Below, in pieces: positions 23,501 to 32,676 of a stretch of DNA of 64,000 bases. This DNA is from Anthoceros angustus. Taxonomy: Eukaryota; Streptophyta; Anthocerotopsida; Anthocerotales; Anthocerotaceae. The number at the start of each line of letters is the position of its first letter. The stretch's first letter is position 1. A model generated the notes under the pieces. The model saw only the letters and a list, made by a program, of their open reading frames with translations. It was not told the DNA's origin and did not search any database. Both the position numbers and the translations under genes were made by a program. The DNA is taken from the NCBI GenBank assembly GCA_010909165.1, contig MU008164.1:372001-436000 (forward strand). The letters run 5' to 3'.

Positions 23501-24794
23501 ATTTGAGGAGCTACTCTCCATAAAGGCGAAGAAACGTAGGACTTTGTGGAAGATCATCCTTGTGCCAATCGACTCATCGGGTTCAAGTCTTGGTGGTTTT
23601 GGGCTTGCAATATCTCGTTGAAAGTAGAATCCTTAGGGGATCCTTGTTCTATTTTTTTCATAATTTAATTTCCATACTCTGACCTCAAAAAGCTATTAAG
23701 TTCCATTTCGGTGAATCTCCTTCAAGAAATTAGCTCGGGGGGGGCCTTTGTTTAGGCGTCAAGCAACCTTCGATTGGGATGAAGTGCACGCTCCCAAGTG
23801 TTCTTGGCCTCTAATGCTTTTAATGCATCATCTTTTGTACAATCCATGATACACACCCTTGGCCTCTAGTGCTTTTAACGCACTCTCTTTTGTAGGGTCC
23901 ATGATACACACCCGTAACTTTTCTTGGCATTTAGTGTTTCTAAGGCACTCCCTTTCATGTGGTCTATGATGGATTCCTTGTCCTTGGTATTAGAAGCTCC
24001 ATAGGTTGTATGGTCCATGATGGACCCTTGATTGTAACACCCTTAGTAAGTTAAGTAATGTCTAGTTAGGGTTAAGCCAAGTGTTTCGTAGCCAAGTATA
24101 AAGTGACAAATCTAAGACCAATTTTGTAATTCAATCATTATGTAATATAGATAAGTTCATGAGTGTGTTTTGCCTCCAAATCGCAAAACAAACATAGTGC
24201 CTATAGCAATTAACCCCTAAATGACGAACATACTCATTTTGTATCGTTTTTGGTGCATTCAGTACTAGATGATTTTTTTCCTTCAGATTGACAAGGTCGC
24301 AGGTTTAAGCAAAGGTACCGAGGCCTCTGAGGAACATGTGGATTTTTGAAAGAAAACGTTTGGACAACATCTTCATGCCTTGAAGTGGCCAAGAATGTAA
24401 GATTCCACTAAGATTTTTTTCACATCGGACCGTAGCAACTCTAAGTAGTTGTGAGGGTCCATTTTTTTGTTTGGAAAATTTGTACATTATGATCAAGGCC
24501 TCAGATGGACTTGATTTTTTTGGATTGTGTACATGATGGTGTCTAGATCCCTCATGGTGAAGTTTGCTCAATGAACATTCCTGTTTTTTTTTTAATCACT
24601 TTTGGAAGATAAGCGCACGTCATCGTGGGCATGGAGGCTTAAACCGATATGGAAATTACTAGGAGAGGTATCAATAGCATCCCTTTTTTTTCCTAAGGGA
24701 CAAAGGATGTGTAAGTGACCATGGTGATAATTGCCCAAGTGAAAACATTACAAAAAGCTCTTTACAAAAAGTTCTAGTCTAACTCAGACTTTCT
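23501..24794. other. intergenic, no supported gene
   Basis: About 1.3 kb of AT-rich sequence. Around 23800-24010 a loose repeat of words like cttggcctctagtgctttta and gtccatgatacacaccc recurs three or four times. There is no gag, pol or cellular coding region that I can see. Confidence 0.45.
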
Positions 24795-25158
24795 TGCAAA
24801 AAGCCCTAGCCCACCAACAAAGCCATCAGAAAAGGTATCAAGATAGAAACCATTGGAATACTTCGCAAGCCCTAGCCCATCAATAGAGCCACTAGAAAAT
24901 TCTCTTAAAAAAACAGATCCACGAAACAAGGCATCAAGATGGAGATAATGGGAACACTTTGCAAGCCCTAGCCCACCAACAGAGCCATCAGGAAAGGCAT
25001 CAAGATGGAGACTGTGGGAACAATTTGCAAGCCCTAGCCCACCAATAGAGCTATCAGGAAAGGCATGAAGATGGAGACTATGGGAACACTTTGCAAGCCC
25101 TAGCCCACCAACAGAGCCACCAGGAAAGGCATCAAGATGGAGACCATGGGAACACTAT
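24795..25158. repeat. 66-bp tandem repeat derived from the 3' end of the GPI-protein gene
   Basis: Five units begin gcaagccctagcccaccaac and contain ggaaaggcatcaagatggag. The last unit (25093-25158) is the real end of the minus-strand gene, encoding the hydrophobic C-terminal tail and its stop. The other four lie downstream of that stop, and one carries an inserted segment. The array therefore amplifies the coding sequence for the GPI signal region into the 3' UTR. Confidence 0.85.
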
Positions 25159-26469
25159 TGAAATACGCTCTATTAATATTTGGTTCACTCATGGGCCCGG
25201 GAACATCTGTATAAGGCGTGTACGGCGTTCCATTTTGCGCCATACTTCCATTTTCAGAAGCGGTACCTAGGATGACCCAATAATATTTGCCTGCCGAACC
25301 AACTCCAGCTGTCACATAAATGGATGAGTTGATGTCGGCTTGGTACTCCACCTGTGCACTTGTAGTGTAGAAGCGCAAAGCTGACTTGACAGAGGAGTCA
25401 TCCACACACACTGGCAAGATCTTTGCATCTTGAACATTATGTGGTGGAATACGGCAAGCTGAAAGGTAATCCCTTCTAGTATAGCTGTCAAAGTTAAAAT
25501 TAATATTGTCGGGCCCATATTGCGCTGTCGTATTAGTGCAAACGGCGGTCTTGTAATCAGTTGCAAGATGAGATGCCAAGCATTGGGCTCCATTGTTCAA
25601 GGTAAGACTTGACATGTTTATGTCAATCCGGTATGCGTTGATGAAGTTTAACAGATCTGCATAATTGTCTGCAGCGATGGACAAGGAGACATCGATCCAG
25701 GTCACTTCTCTAATGCAAAACATTTCAATCATACATCCTGCTGCAAAAGAAGTTGGCCCAAAAAAGCAAGCCATTTGCGAAGAACAATGCCTTCTAAAAT
25801 AGTAACAGATGACACATCTCAAGACAAAGTGCCTTCAAGCATGCAAAAGCACCCAGTTCAATCAACGGCATGAACAACTGTGGTACAAAACAAATCCTGA
25901 TTCACACAAGAAATGGCCTACTTGAGCTAGATTAAATAGGACTTTACAAACATACGGCATCATCCTTTCGCAGTAAGAGCTAATAAGATGAGCAAGAGCA
26001 CACAACATTTGACAAACCAGCAAATAAAAAGATCTTGTGTCGTGGCTTGCCAGTCAGCAACGACAAACTACAGACCTCCATGAGACAGATTTAACAAGAG
26101 AGGCGTAGATGCATCTCTCATTCACTTTCAATTTTCCGGATTGCTTTGATTTCTGCTCTATCAGAGAGCCAGTCCAGATCCACTCAACAATCCACTCTGA
26201 ACATCGAAATCCTTTCATCAACCATTTGTCAAGATCACATCAAACCTAGTGGTACTACTCCAAAGGTGGACTACAAAAACAAAACACATGCATTCAAACT
26301 ATAATAGTCCAACTTCTCTCTTACCGGCATTGCAGCCCTTAGCTAGGAAGAGAGTAAACAACACCACGAAAAAAATCAACACCGGCCCCGCATTAGCTTC
26401 GTTGGAACGTGTTCGTTGTTCAGCCTCCCGAACAGATCGTCTCTCCACAGCTTGTCCACGATCTGACAT
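25100..26469 (-). CDS. GPI-anchored secreted protein of the Arabidopsis At5g19230/At5g19250 type, 2 exons
   Basis: Exon 1 is 26469-26325 and exon 2 is 25668-25100, joined in phase by a GT-AG intron of about 660 bp, giving 237 aa. Exon 1 ends in a hydrophobic segment (VLIFFVVLFTLFLAKGCNA) that fits a signal peptide or anchor after an unusually long charged start. Exon 2 carries the family pattern: LLNFINAYRIDINM, LNNGAQCLASHLATDYK, CTNTT, YLSACRIPP, ILPVCVDD, YVTAGVG and a conserved ILGT. It ends with a hydrophobic tail (VPMVSILMPFLVALLVG), expected for GPI attachment at the plasma membrane. Several N-glycosylation sites (NMS, NTT, NSS, NGS) are present. The biochemical role of the family is unknown. 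The exact start is uncertain because ATGs at 26526 and 26496 are in the same frame. Confidence 0.82.
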
Positions 26470-26529
26470 GGCGTCTCTCAGAAGCTTCACACGCATACCC
26501 GTGCAAACTGTTTGCATGTGATCCAAAGG

Positions 26530-26689
26530 TTACCCACTTCTTGAGCTCACAAGGCTTCACAGCTTGCAAGATGACAGTAGCCTGCAATAACAATAATTGT
26601 TTTCAAATAAGAGGAAAACAGTCGAGCCAAGAGCCTTTATATAATTATATAGGGACTGAGCTACCCTATTTAGGTGTACTCTAATATAG
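26530..26689. promoter_or_regulatory. upstream region of GPI-protein gene
   Basis: Short AT-rich stretch upstream of the minus-strand start, with TATA-like words near 26640-26660 (tatataattatatag, either strand). This is positional inference only. Confidence 0.3.
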
Positions 26690-27010
26690 TATTATGGATC
26701 TAATATAGTATCATGGATTTATACCACATATCCTTAAATAAATACTACTGTGTACCTGCGCCGACCACAGATCCTTAAATAAAAAATATTAAGAACCTAT
26801 ACCAGCTACAGATCCTTAAATAAATAATATTAGGTACCTAGGCCCATCATCTATCCTTAAATAAATAATATTATGTACCTACACCGACCACAAATCCTTA
26901 AATAAATAATATTATGTACCTGTGCTGACCACATATCCTTAAATACATAATATTATATACCTACACCGATCGCAGATCCTTAAATAAATAATATTATTTA
27001 CCTACGATTC
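26690..27010. repeat. AT-rich tandem repeat of about 44 bp, 6-7 copies
   Basis: Units contain atccttaaataaataatatt, then a variable dinucleotide, then a word like gtacctacaccgaccaca. Copies are degenerate. No coding potential. Confidence 0.85.
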
Positions 27011-27479
27011 TAGAATATTCCTTATTTATACACCCTTGGCCTTATAAGTAATCCTAAATTAGAAGAAGAAGAAGAAGAAATCTCTTTGAGTCCACTCCTT
27101 ATGTATACACCTCACCCTCCTAAACTAGAAGAAGAAGAAGTTTATTATAGTCCACTTGGACAGAATCCTAAACTAGAAGAGAAAGGAGTTTATTATGGTC
27201 CACTTGGACAAAATTTTCCTCTCATGAGACGCAGTACTTCACCATGTGTTCCATCGTGTAACTAAGCTAGAACTTGTCAGCACCATCAGCTTTGCATCGC
27301 ATTACAGGAAAGAAACGAAATTTGCCAATACCATTAGTTTGTGCATTGCATTCCAGGAAAGAAACGAGAGAACTGCACCTGGCACATCCAGGATATGACC
27401 TACTTGGTCCTGAAACCTACCACACAATTCATTCCGTGACATCAGATCCAGCTAGGGAGGCGGCGGAGGCTCTTCTTTG
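27011..27479. other. spacer with GAA microsatellite and a short duplication
   Basis: agaagaagaagaagaa lies near 27062-27078, followed by a repeated segment (ctaaactagaagaag ... tttattatrgtccacttgga) at about 27120-27160 and 27170-27210. A similar duplication around aggaaagaaacga lies at 27306-27365. No gene is supported. Confidence 0.5.
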
Positions 27480-28079
27480 TACCATGAGATTGGATAATAC
27501 CCAAAACATAAATAACCATGTGTTTAGGATAACCCTATTCGTAACACCCCCCCTTAAACTCAACACATTATAGCGATTCCTTCACGCGGGCCGGTGTACT
27601 CGAGTAGAAGGCCACGGCTGGCATCGTCACGTCCCAACAGGCCTCAGCGTACACTGAGGCTTACGCTCCAAGGCCAGCTCCCAGACGCAATAAAAAGGCA
27701 CAGCTTAGAGATGGCAGCCAACCTTGCTTCCATCGTGGCTGGAGCCCAACTTGTGCTCTTCACTTTCACGAGCCTGCTTAATCTAGCTATCATGAGGACG
27801 CGAAGTGGACGAAGCTATCACAGCCAGGAGACCACTAGGAAGCGAGAAGGAAGGAGAGGAATCACAAGACACAAAAATGACCGTGGCGCTATTCCATGAC
27901 CAAGGAAGGGGCACAGGAAAACACTGCTAGAGGCTGGGAATGGGACAATGTGCAATTGGGGTAGTATCTTGGCGCAGGCAACTATCACGTTCATCGATCG
28001 TCTTGGGAAAGGTGAGGAAAGAAGAGGCCGGTGCGGTTTCGGAGAGGAAGGAACACAGAGCCTTATCAAGCAGCTCGAG
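27480..28079 (-). mobile_element. copia element III (family B), left (3') fragment
   Basis: Element III is a minus-strand copia whose pieces are now scattered. This piece holds the end of its 3' LTR (ending cgtaaca at 27546, like the LTR of element II), then the complement of a polypurine tract (ccccccctt), then the region with an antisense ORF. At 28079 it is cut by element I. The sequence resumes beyond element I at 40595, because cagctcgag here and tcgaggacacgatcaagctg there rejoin into the same conserved text found uninterrupted in element II. Confidence 0.75.
27711..28079 (+). pseudogene. family B antisense ORF of element III, broken copy
   Basis: It starts MAANLASIVAGAQLVLFTFT and continues with LLNLAIMRTRSGRSY, closely matching the intact antisense ORFs at 32169-32636 and 54402-54806. 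A stop at 27897-27899 and frame changes break it. The C-terminal part is interrupted at 28079 by element I, and its remainder (DTIKLLDKVK-like) lies at 40595-40650 and in the duplicate at 42247-42300. Confidence 0.7.
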
Positions 28080-28296
28080 TAAAGGAATAGATGTGTTGGA
28101 GTCATGATTATGGTTCATTCAGTTAAGTTATTTTAAAAGGTCATGGCGTTTCATTAGGGTTACGTCTGTTCATAAAGGCGTGGCTTTTGGTTTTACTTAA
28201 ACCATTACGAACTTTAATTGTGTGTGTATTCTTTACATATATAGTGTGATACAATGTAATACAATTATTAATCTGTATATTCCATTTATCCTAAAA
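28080..28296 (+). repeat. 5' LTR of element I
   Basis: Direct repeat of 40378-40594 and 42030-42246. All three are 217 bp. It ends cctaaaa immediately before the primer binding site. Confidence 0.88.
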
Positions 28297-28308
28297 TGGT
28301 ATCAGAGC
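28297..28308 (+). other. primer binding site of element I
   Basis: TGGTATCAGAGC, complementary to initiator methionine tRNA, directly abutting the 5' LTR. Confidence 0.9.
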
Positions 28309-28653
28309 ACATGAATATGCAGGTTGCATTTTGATTAATGCACATTGAAAAATGCATTTAAAGAGAATGCATTTGAATATAGTTTTTTTTGTTTTTTGAT
28401 TTAGAAAAATGTTTTCTTGATCAAGAAACCAAAAACTTAAAGAATACAATTTGTGTTGTTTATTTATATAGAAATTGATGCGCCCGCAAATTAAGGAAGT
28501 GATCCTCGCGCATCTTTCCTGAATTGTTATTTGAACAATTTCAGAAGAAATGCGCTAGGACAACTACCTAATCTGCAGGTAGATTGTCAAAAATATTTTA
28601 TATAAAAAATACAATGTCAAAAGAAAACATTTAACAACACAAAATCTGGCCTG

Positions 28654-29340
28654 ATGAATGGCCAACCGTCTGGACGGCACAGTTGGCAGCCTCGCCCTGC
28701 TGAGCAAATTCCACAACACCAGAATCGCCGCAGGGGGCAAGGAGCACAAGCTGCAAGAAACACAGTTGCTGAGCAACTTCATCAACATACAACTGAATGG
28801 ATTGCCAGAACTCAAAATCAGCCTGTGCTCGCTCTTGAAGTAAGAGAATCCTTCAATACCTTGATTGAAGCACTCTATCCTGATCAGCGCCACTTGGTAA
28901 TTGCCCTTCCACCTCGAAACCCTGATAATCTCCCAGAGGTGCGTGTTCAGAGGGCTTTTGATGGGAATGGTCATCACGGAGGCTTTCTAACAACACATGT
29001 ATCACCACCTGCCAGTGTTGCACAATTAGTGAACAGAATTGAATCACATCAGGAACATGTGGATACACGTTTTAGTAGCATTATACAAAAGGTATCTGCT
29101 ACTAGTGTAGATTTGAGAGACTTACAAGAGCAGATAGGTCATTTGGATTTCAAACTTCTTATGTTGTTGAAGCCAGCCTTGCTTGCTAACCCTGTCCTTA
29201 GGGGTGTAGCCTGTAAGAACGCCAAGAAAACAAATAAGAATCATATGTTTGGAAGTCCAAATTCATGTCCTTCTTGCTCTGTATATGCTTTCAATAAGTG
29301 GGAGATTAGAAATCAGAGAATAATCGAGAATACAATGTGA
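28654..29340 (+). CDS. pre-gag ORF of copia element I
   Basis: 228 aa between the primer binding site and gag. The N-terminus is polar and rich in Gln, Arg and His (QNRRRGQGAQAARN). The middle has LIEALYPDQRHLVIALPPRNP. The C-terminal part (about 125-175) is predicted by eye to be helical, with heptad-like spacing (VAQLVNRIESHQ, DLRDLQEQIGHLDFKLLMLL). No domain is recognised. Elements II and IV have ORFs in the same position with the same layout (basic start, coiled-coil end). Ordinary copia elements go straight to gag, so this is an accessory gene of unknown function. The ATG could be 28654 or later. Confidence 0.6.
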   Translation: MNGQPSGRHSWQPRPAEQIPQHQNRRRGQGAQAARNTVAEQLHQHTTEWIARTQNQPVLALEVRESFNTLIEALYPDQRHLVIALPPRNPDNLPEVRVQRAFDGNGHHGGFLTTHVSPPASVAQLVNRIESHQEHVDTRFSSIIQKVSATSVDLRDLQEQIGHLDFKLLMLLKPALLANPVLRGVACKNAKKTNKNHMFGSPNSCPSCSVYAFNKWEIRNQRIIENTM

Positions 29341-29498
29341 GCCGTGAGTCGACTGCATTTGTAACGCCTACCGCCAATATTCTTTGACTGTGTTGCATGA
29401 GCATCATGTGTCTGAAGTCTTGAGTCTTTCTAACCCCTGCGACCATCATAGAATCTTAGTATTCTGGGAGTAGCTAACCCAAGATACAAAAGAGGAAA

Positions 29499-30777
29499 AT
29501 GGCAACAGCAGATACCTCATCCAGTCTAGGTGGGGAAGGGTTCAAAGAGAAAGACAGGTTTGGTGGGCAAGATTACGATATATGGGTAATTAGAATGAGG
29601 AGAGCCTTGCAGAATAAGAAACTCTGGAAGGTAGTTATTGGGGATGATAAGCCCCCAGTTGTCTCCACTCTACCCACAACTGCTGAAAGCAAGTTACAGG
29701 ATGCATGGGATGCAAAAGATCAAGCAACCATGTTCCTCATCCGAAGTGGTCTTACCTCAGACATGTTAAGACAGACTTCGGGATGTACAAGTTCAGCAGA
29801 AATCTGGTCCAGACTTCAAGATCAGAGTGCAAAAGAATCGACAAGTCGATGATTAAATTATGAAATTTATGCTTTGCAAAATGAAAGATGGAGAATCAAT
29901 CGAAAAGCATCTTGGACATTTCAGAACACTTGTGTCCAGGCTGGAAAGTGCTTCAAACGAGGTTATAAAGGATGAAACACTTACACTTTATTTCCTCATA
30001 TCCTTACCAGACTCTTGGTCACATTTCGTGACCTCCTTTAACGCTTCGAGACTCCAAACTGAGAAACTTGCAAAGGCTTCCAATGTTTCCCTCCCAAAAA
30101 CCACCTTTGCAGAGTTAGTGGGAGCATTACTACAAGAGGAAGCAACAAAGTATCAGAATAATTGTTCTGGTAAACAGCAAGCCCTCTATACATCCAACAT
30201 AGGACGTGGAGGAGGAAGACCCTACAACAGGGGTGGGGGCAGTACCTCAAGAGGTGGTGGCTCACAAGGACGAGGAGCCAATCAGAGAAAACCAAAAAGG
30301 ACAAGAAACTGCAACTGGTGCAAGTTACCTGGTCACTGGGAGCGTGAGTGCCGGAAAAAGCAAGCTGGTGTTCCTCGCAAGGAGGGTTCAACCAGTGCTC
30401 AGACTCACGTGGTTGTGAAGAAGCAACCAACCCCTTCTGCCCTCACAGTCGGTACAACAGTGTTTGCAACAAGTTCATTCTTGTCTCCTGCATGCCTGTC
30501 AGCAAATACAAATGTTAAGCATACCATTGATTGGTACTTAGACACAGGGGCTACAGCCCATATTTGCTTAGACAGAGGAGCATTTCAAACGTACAAAACA
30601 GTTAAGGATCAGTACGTATACCTAGGTGATGACAGATCCCTAGTTTCTCCTGGTCTTGGCACTATAGACCTGCCAGTTCCATCAGGAAATGTGTTAGTAC
30701 TGCATGACGTCTACTACGTCCCTGAGATGACACAAAATCTCATTTCAGTCAGGAAGCTGAATGCTAATAATCACTGA
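29499..30777 (+). pseudogene. gag and protease part of copia element I, one frame break
   Basis: 29499-29852 and 29860-30777 together encode a UBN2-type gag. It starts with GEGFKEKDRFGGQDYDIWVIRM, then a region with KHLGHFRTLVSRLESA, then a CCHC zinc knuckle CNWCKLPGHWERECRKK (about 30310-30360). The aspartic protease follows with the active-site motif WYLDTGATAHIC near 30531-30566. The stop near 29850 and the change of frame there break an otherwise good reading frame. The ORF ends at 30777 with a TGA just before the pre-integrase region. Confidence 0.88.
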
Positions 30778-30864
30778 CACATCTTATTTACTCAAACAGA
30801 ATGTCAAGTACTAGATGCTTTTAATCATACAAAAGTACTGGCCTATGGGTCATCAGATAGAGAC

Positions 30865-31801
30865 TTGTTTCGTCTCCATATAGATAGTAGCTTACCATTC
30901 TTAAACTTGACAAAGGGTGCAACAACTGCGTCTACACAACAGATAGAAAAGTCAAAATTGTGGCACTCACGACTAGGCCACCCAAATTCAGCAAAGTTAC
31001 AAAAACTAGCTGTAAGTGATCTTTACCAGCATGGGCATATAGGGCCTCTAGTACCACTTCCTTTGTGTGAATCCTGTGTTCTTTCAAAGAGACATCAAGC
31101 AGCCTTTAAAAACAAGGCACCACACAGAGCTTCGGATGTCTTGGAACTTGTCCATACAGATTTGTGTGGACCTCTCTCACAGGAGTCCATTGGTGGTGGA
31201 AAATACTTCCTGACATTTACAGATGACAAAACGAGGTTTGTTACTACTTACATTTTGAAGTAGAAGAGTGAATGCTTTACTCACTTTAAGGATTACCTTA
31301 AGTATGTTGAAAGATGGACTGGAAAGCAACTTAAAACTTTAAGATCAGACAACGGGGGAGAGTTTACCTCAAATGAGTTTCAGGATTACTGTTTGGCTGA
31401 GGGCATTGGTCGCCAGCTTACAGTCGTCTACACTCCACAGCAAAATGGCGTAGCTAAGCGTCTTAACCTAACGTTGCAGGAGATGACATCTTCTCTTCTA
31501 CATCATGCTCAGCTCCCCCTGCCATATTGGGCAGAAGCCATTATGACATCAACTTATCTTAAAAATAGATTGCCCACAACTTCAGTTGTTGGACTTACCC
31601 CGTATGAAGCCTTCACGGGGCGCAAGCCATCCATACTTCACCTGCGCACCTTTGGCTGTATAGCATATGCTTTTGTTCCTAAAGAGAAGAGGAAAAAGTT
31701 ATCAGACAAGGCACGTAAACTTCTGATGTTAGGCTACGCAAAGGGCATCAAGGCATATAAACTCTATGATGTTCCTAAAAATAAAGTAATATATGCCAGG
31801 A
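30865..31801 (+). pseudogene. pre-integrase and integrase of copia element I, interrupted
   Basis: 30865-31263 holds the GAG-pre-integrase motif (KLWHSRLGHPNSAKLQKLA), the zinc site CESCVLSKRHQ and the first integrase Asp (VHTDLCGPL). After a TAG at 31261-31263 the frame continues with LKTLRSDNGGEF (second Asp) and TPQQNGVAKR (catalytic Glu replaced by Ala where E is usual in GV(A)ER), then ends in the KNKVIYAR segment. At 31802 the LTR of element II begins. The downstream continuation (VTFDEGSTWASVGASQDPP) is found at 39382. Confidence 0.88.
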
Positions 31802-31983
31802 TGTAAATTATCAAGCAGAAGCGAGAGGTGCATGAACTCTTGATAGTTGGATTAATTAATGAATGCAACACAAAATCATTGTTTTATCTTGACGCCGACT
31901 TGTATATGTAACCCTAATTCACATAACCCTAGTCCGAGTGACCATGTGTCTAGGTTTAACTGACCGATAACCCTATCGTAACA
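31802..31983 (-). repeat. 3' LTR of element II
   Basis: 182 bp, matching 39195-39381 except for a short variable segment near the centre. It is followed on the plus strand by acccccc, the complement of the polypurine tract. Confidence 0.88.
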
Positions 31984-32168
31984 ACCCCCCTTAAACTGGA
32001 CACATCATTCAGTTCCTTCACGCGAAGCTGGCGTACACGAGGAAAAGGTCACGGTCGGAAGTATCACGCTCCACAGCCGACTGCATCACGCTCCATCGAG
32101 GCCTAGCGTACACAGGAGCTTATGCCCCAAGGCCAGCTCTCGGAGGATAAGAGGGACGCAACTCAGAG

Positions 32169-32636
32169 ATGGCAACCAACCTTGCCTCCGTCGTCGCTAT
32201 AATCCAGCTTGCGCTCTTCGCTCTTACGAGCCTGCTCAATCTGGTGATCATGAAGACAAGGAGCGGGAAACGCTATCGCCGTGAAGACGCTCCAAGGAGG
32301 ACCAGATGGGCAGGAAACGCCCCACAGACCGGTGCAAGCGCAGAGAGCAACGCACCATCAAGCCTGCTCACCATCAGAGAAGAGCAGCAGGAAACCGCCG
32401 CCCAAGGCTGTAAGTGGGACAGGCACTGTTGGGGACAGTATGTGCACCTCGGGTGCTACCACGTAGAGTTGAACATCAGCCTGTCTCTGGGCAAGGTGAA
32501 GAAGGGAGAGACACGCGCTACCATCTCCAAAGACGCCCAGGGGGAAGAAGGAAAACAGAGCCTCATCAAGCAGCTCAAAGACACAATAAAGCTGCTAGAC
32601 AAGGTGAAGGACGTGATACCAAGGGAGGAGGAATAG
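32169..32636 (+). CDS. antisense ORF of copia family B (intact copy in element II)
   Basis: 155 aa, encoded opposite to pol, between RNase H and the 3' LTR. It starts MATNLASVVAIIQLALFALT, a hydrophobic stretch, then LLNLVIMKTRSGKRY (basic). A variable middle follows, then HLGCYHVELNISL, GKVKKGET and a helical end EGKQSLIKQLKDTIKLLD, finishing KDVIPREEE. The same blocks occur in order in element V (54402-54806) and broken in element III. Conservation at protein level between elements whose DNA has diverged suggests that the ORF is used. I recognise no known domain. A hydrophobic N-terminus plus a basic patch would fit membrane association, but that is a guess. Confidence 0.65.
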   Translation: MATNLASVVAIIQLALFALTSLLNLVIMKTRSGKRYRREDAPRRTRWAGNAPQTGASAESNAPSSLLTIREEQQETAAQGCKWDRHCWGQYVHLGCYHVELNISLSLGKVKKGETRATISKDAQGEEGKQSLIKQLKDTIKLLDKVKDVIPREEE

Positions 32637-32676
32637 GTTGAACCATCAGTCAGGTGATTATCTCTTGCAATATGCT

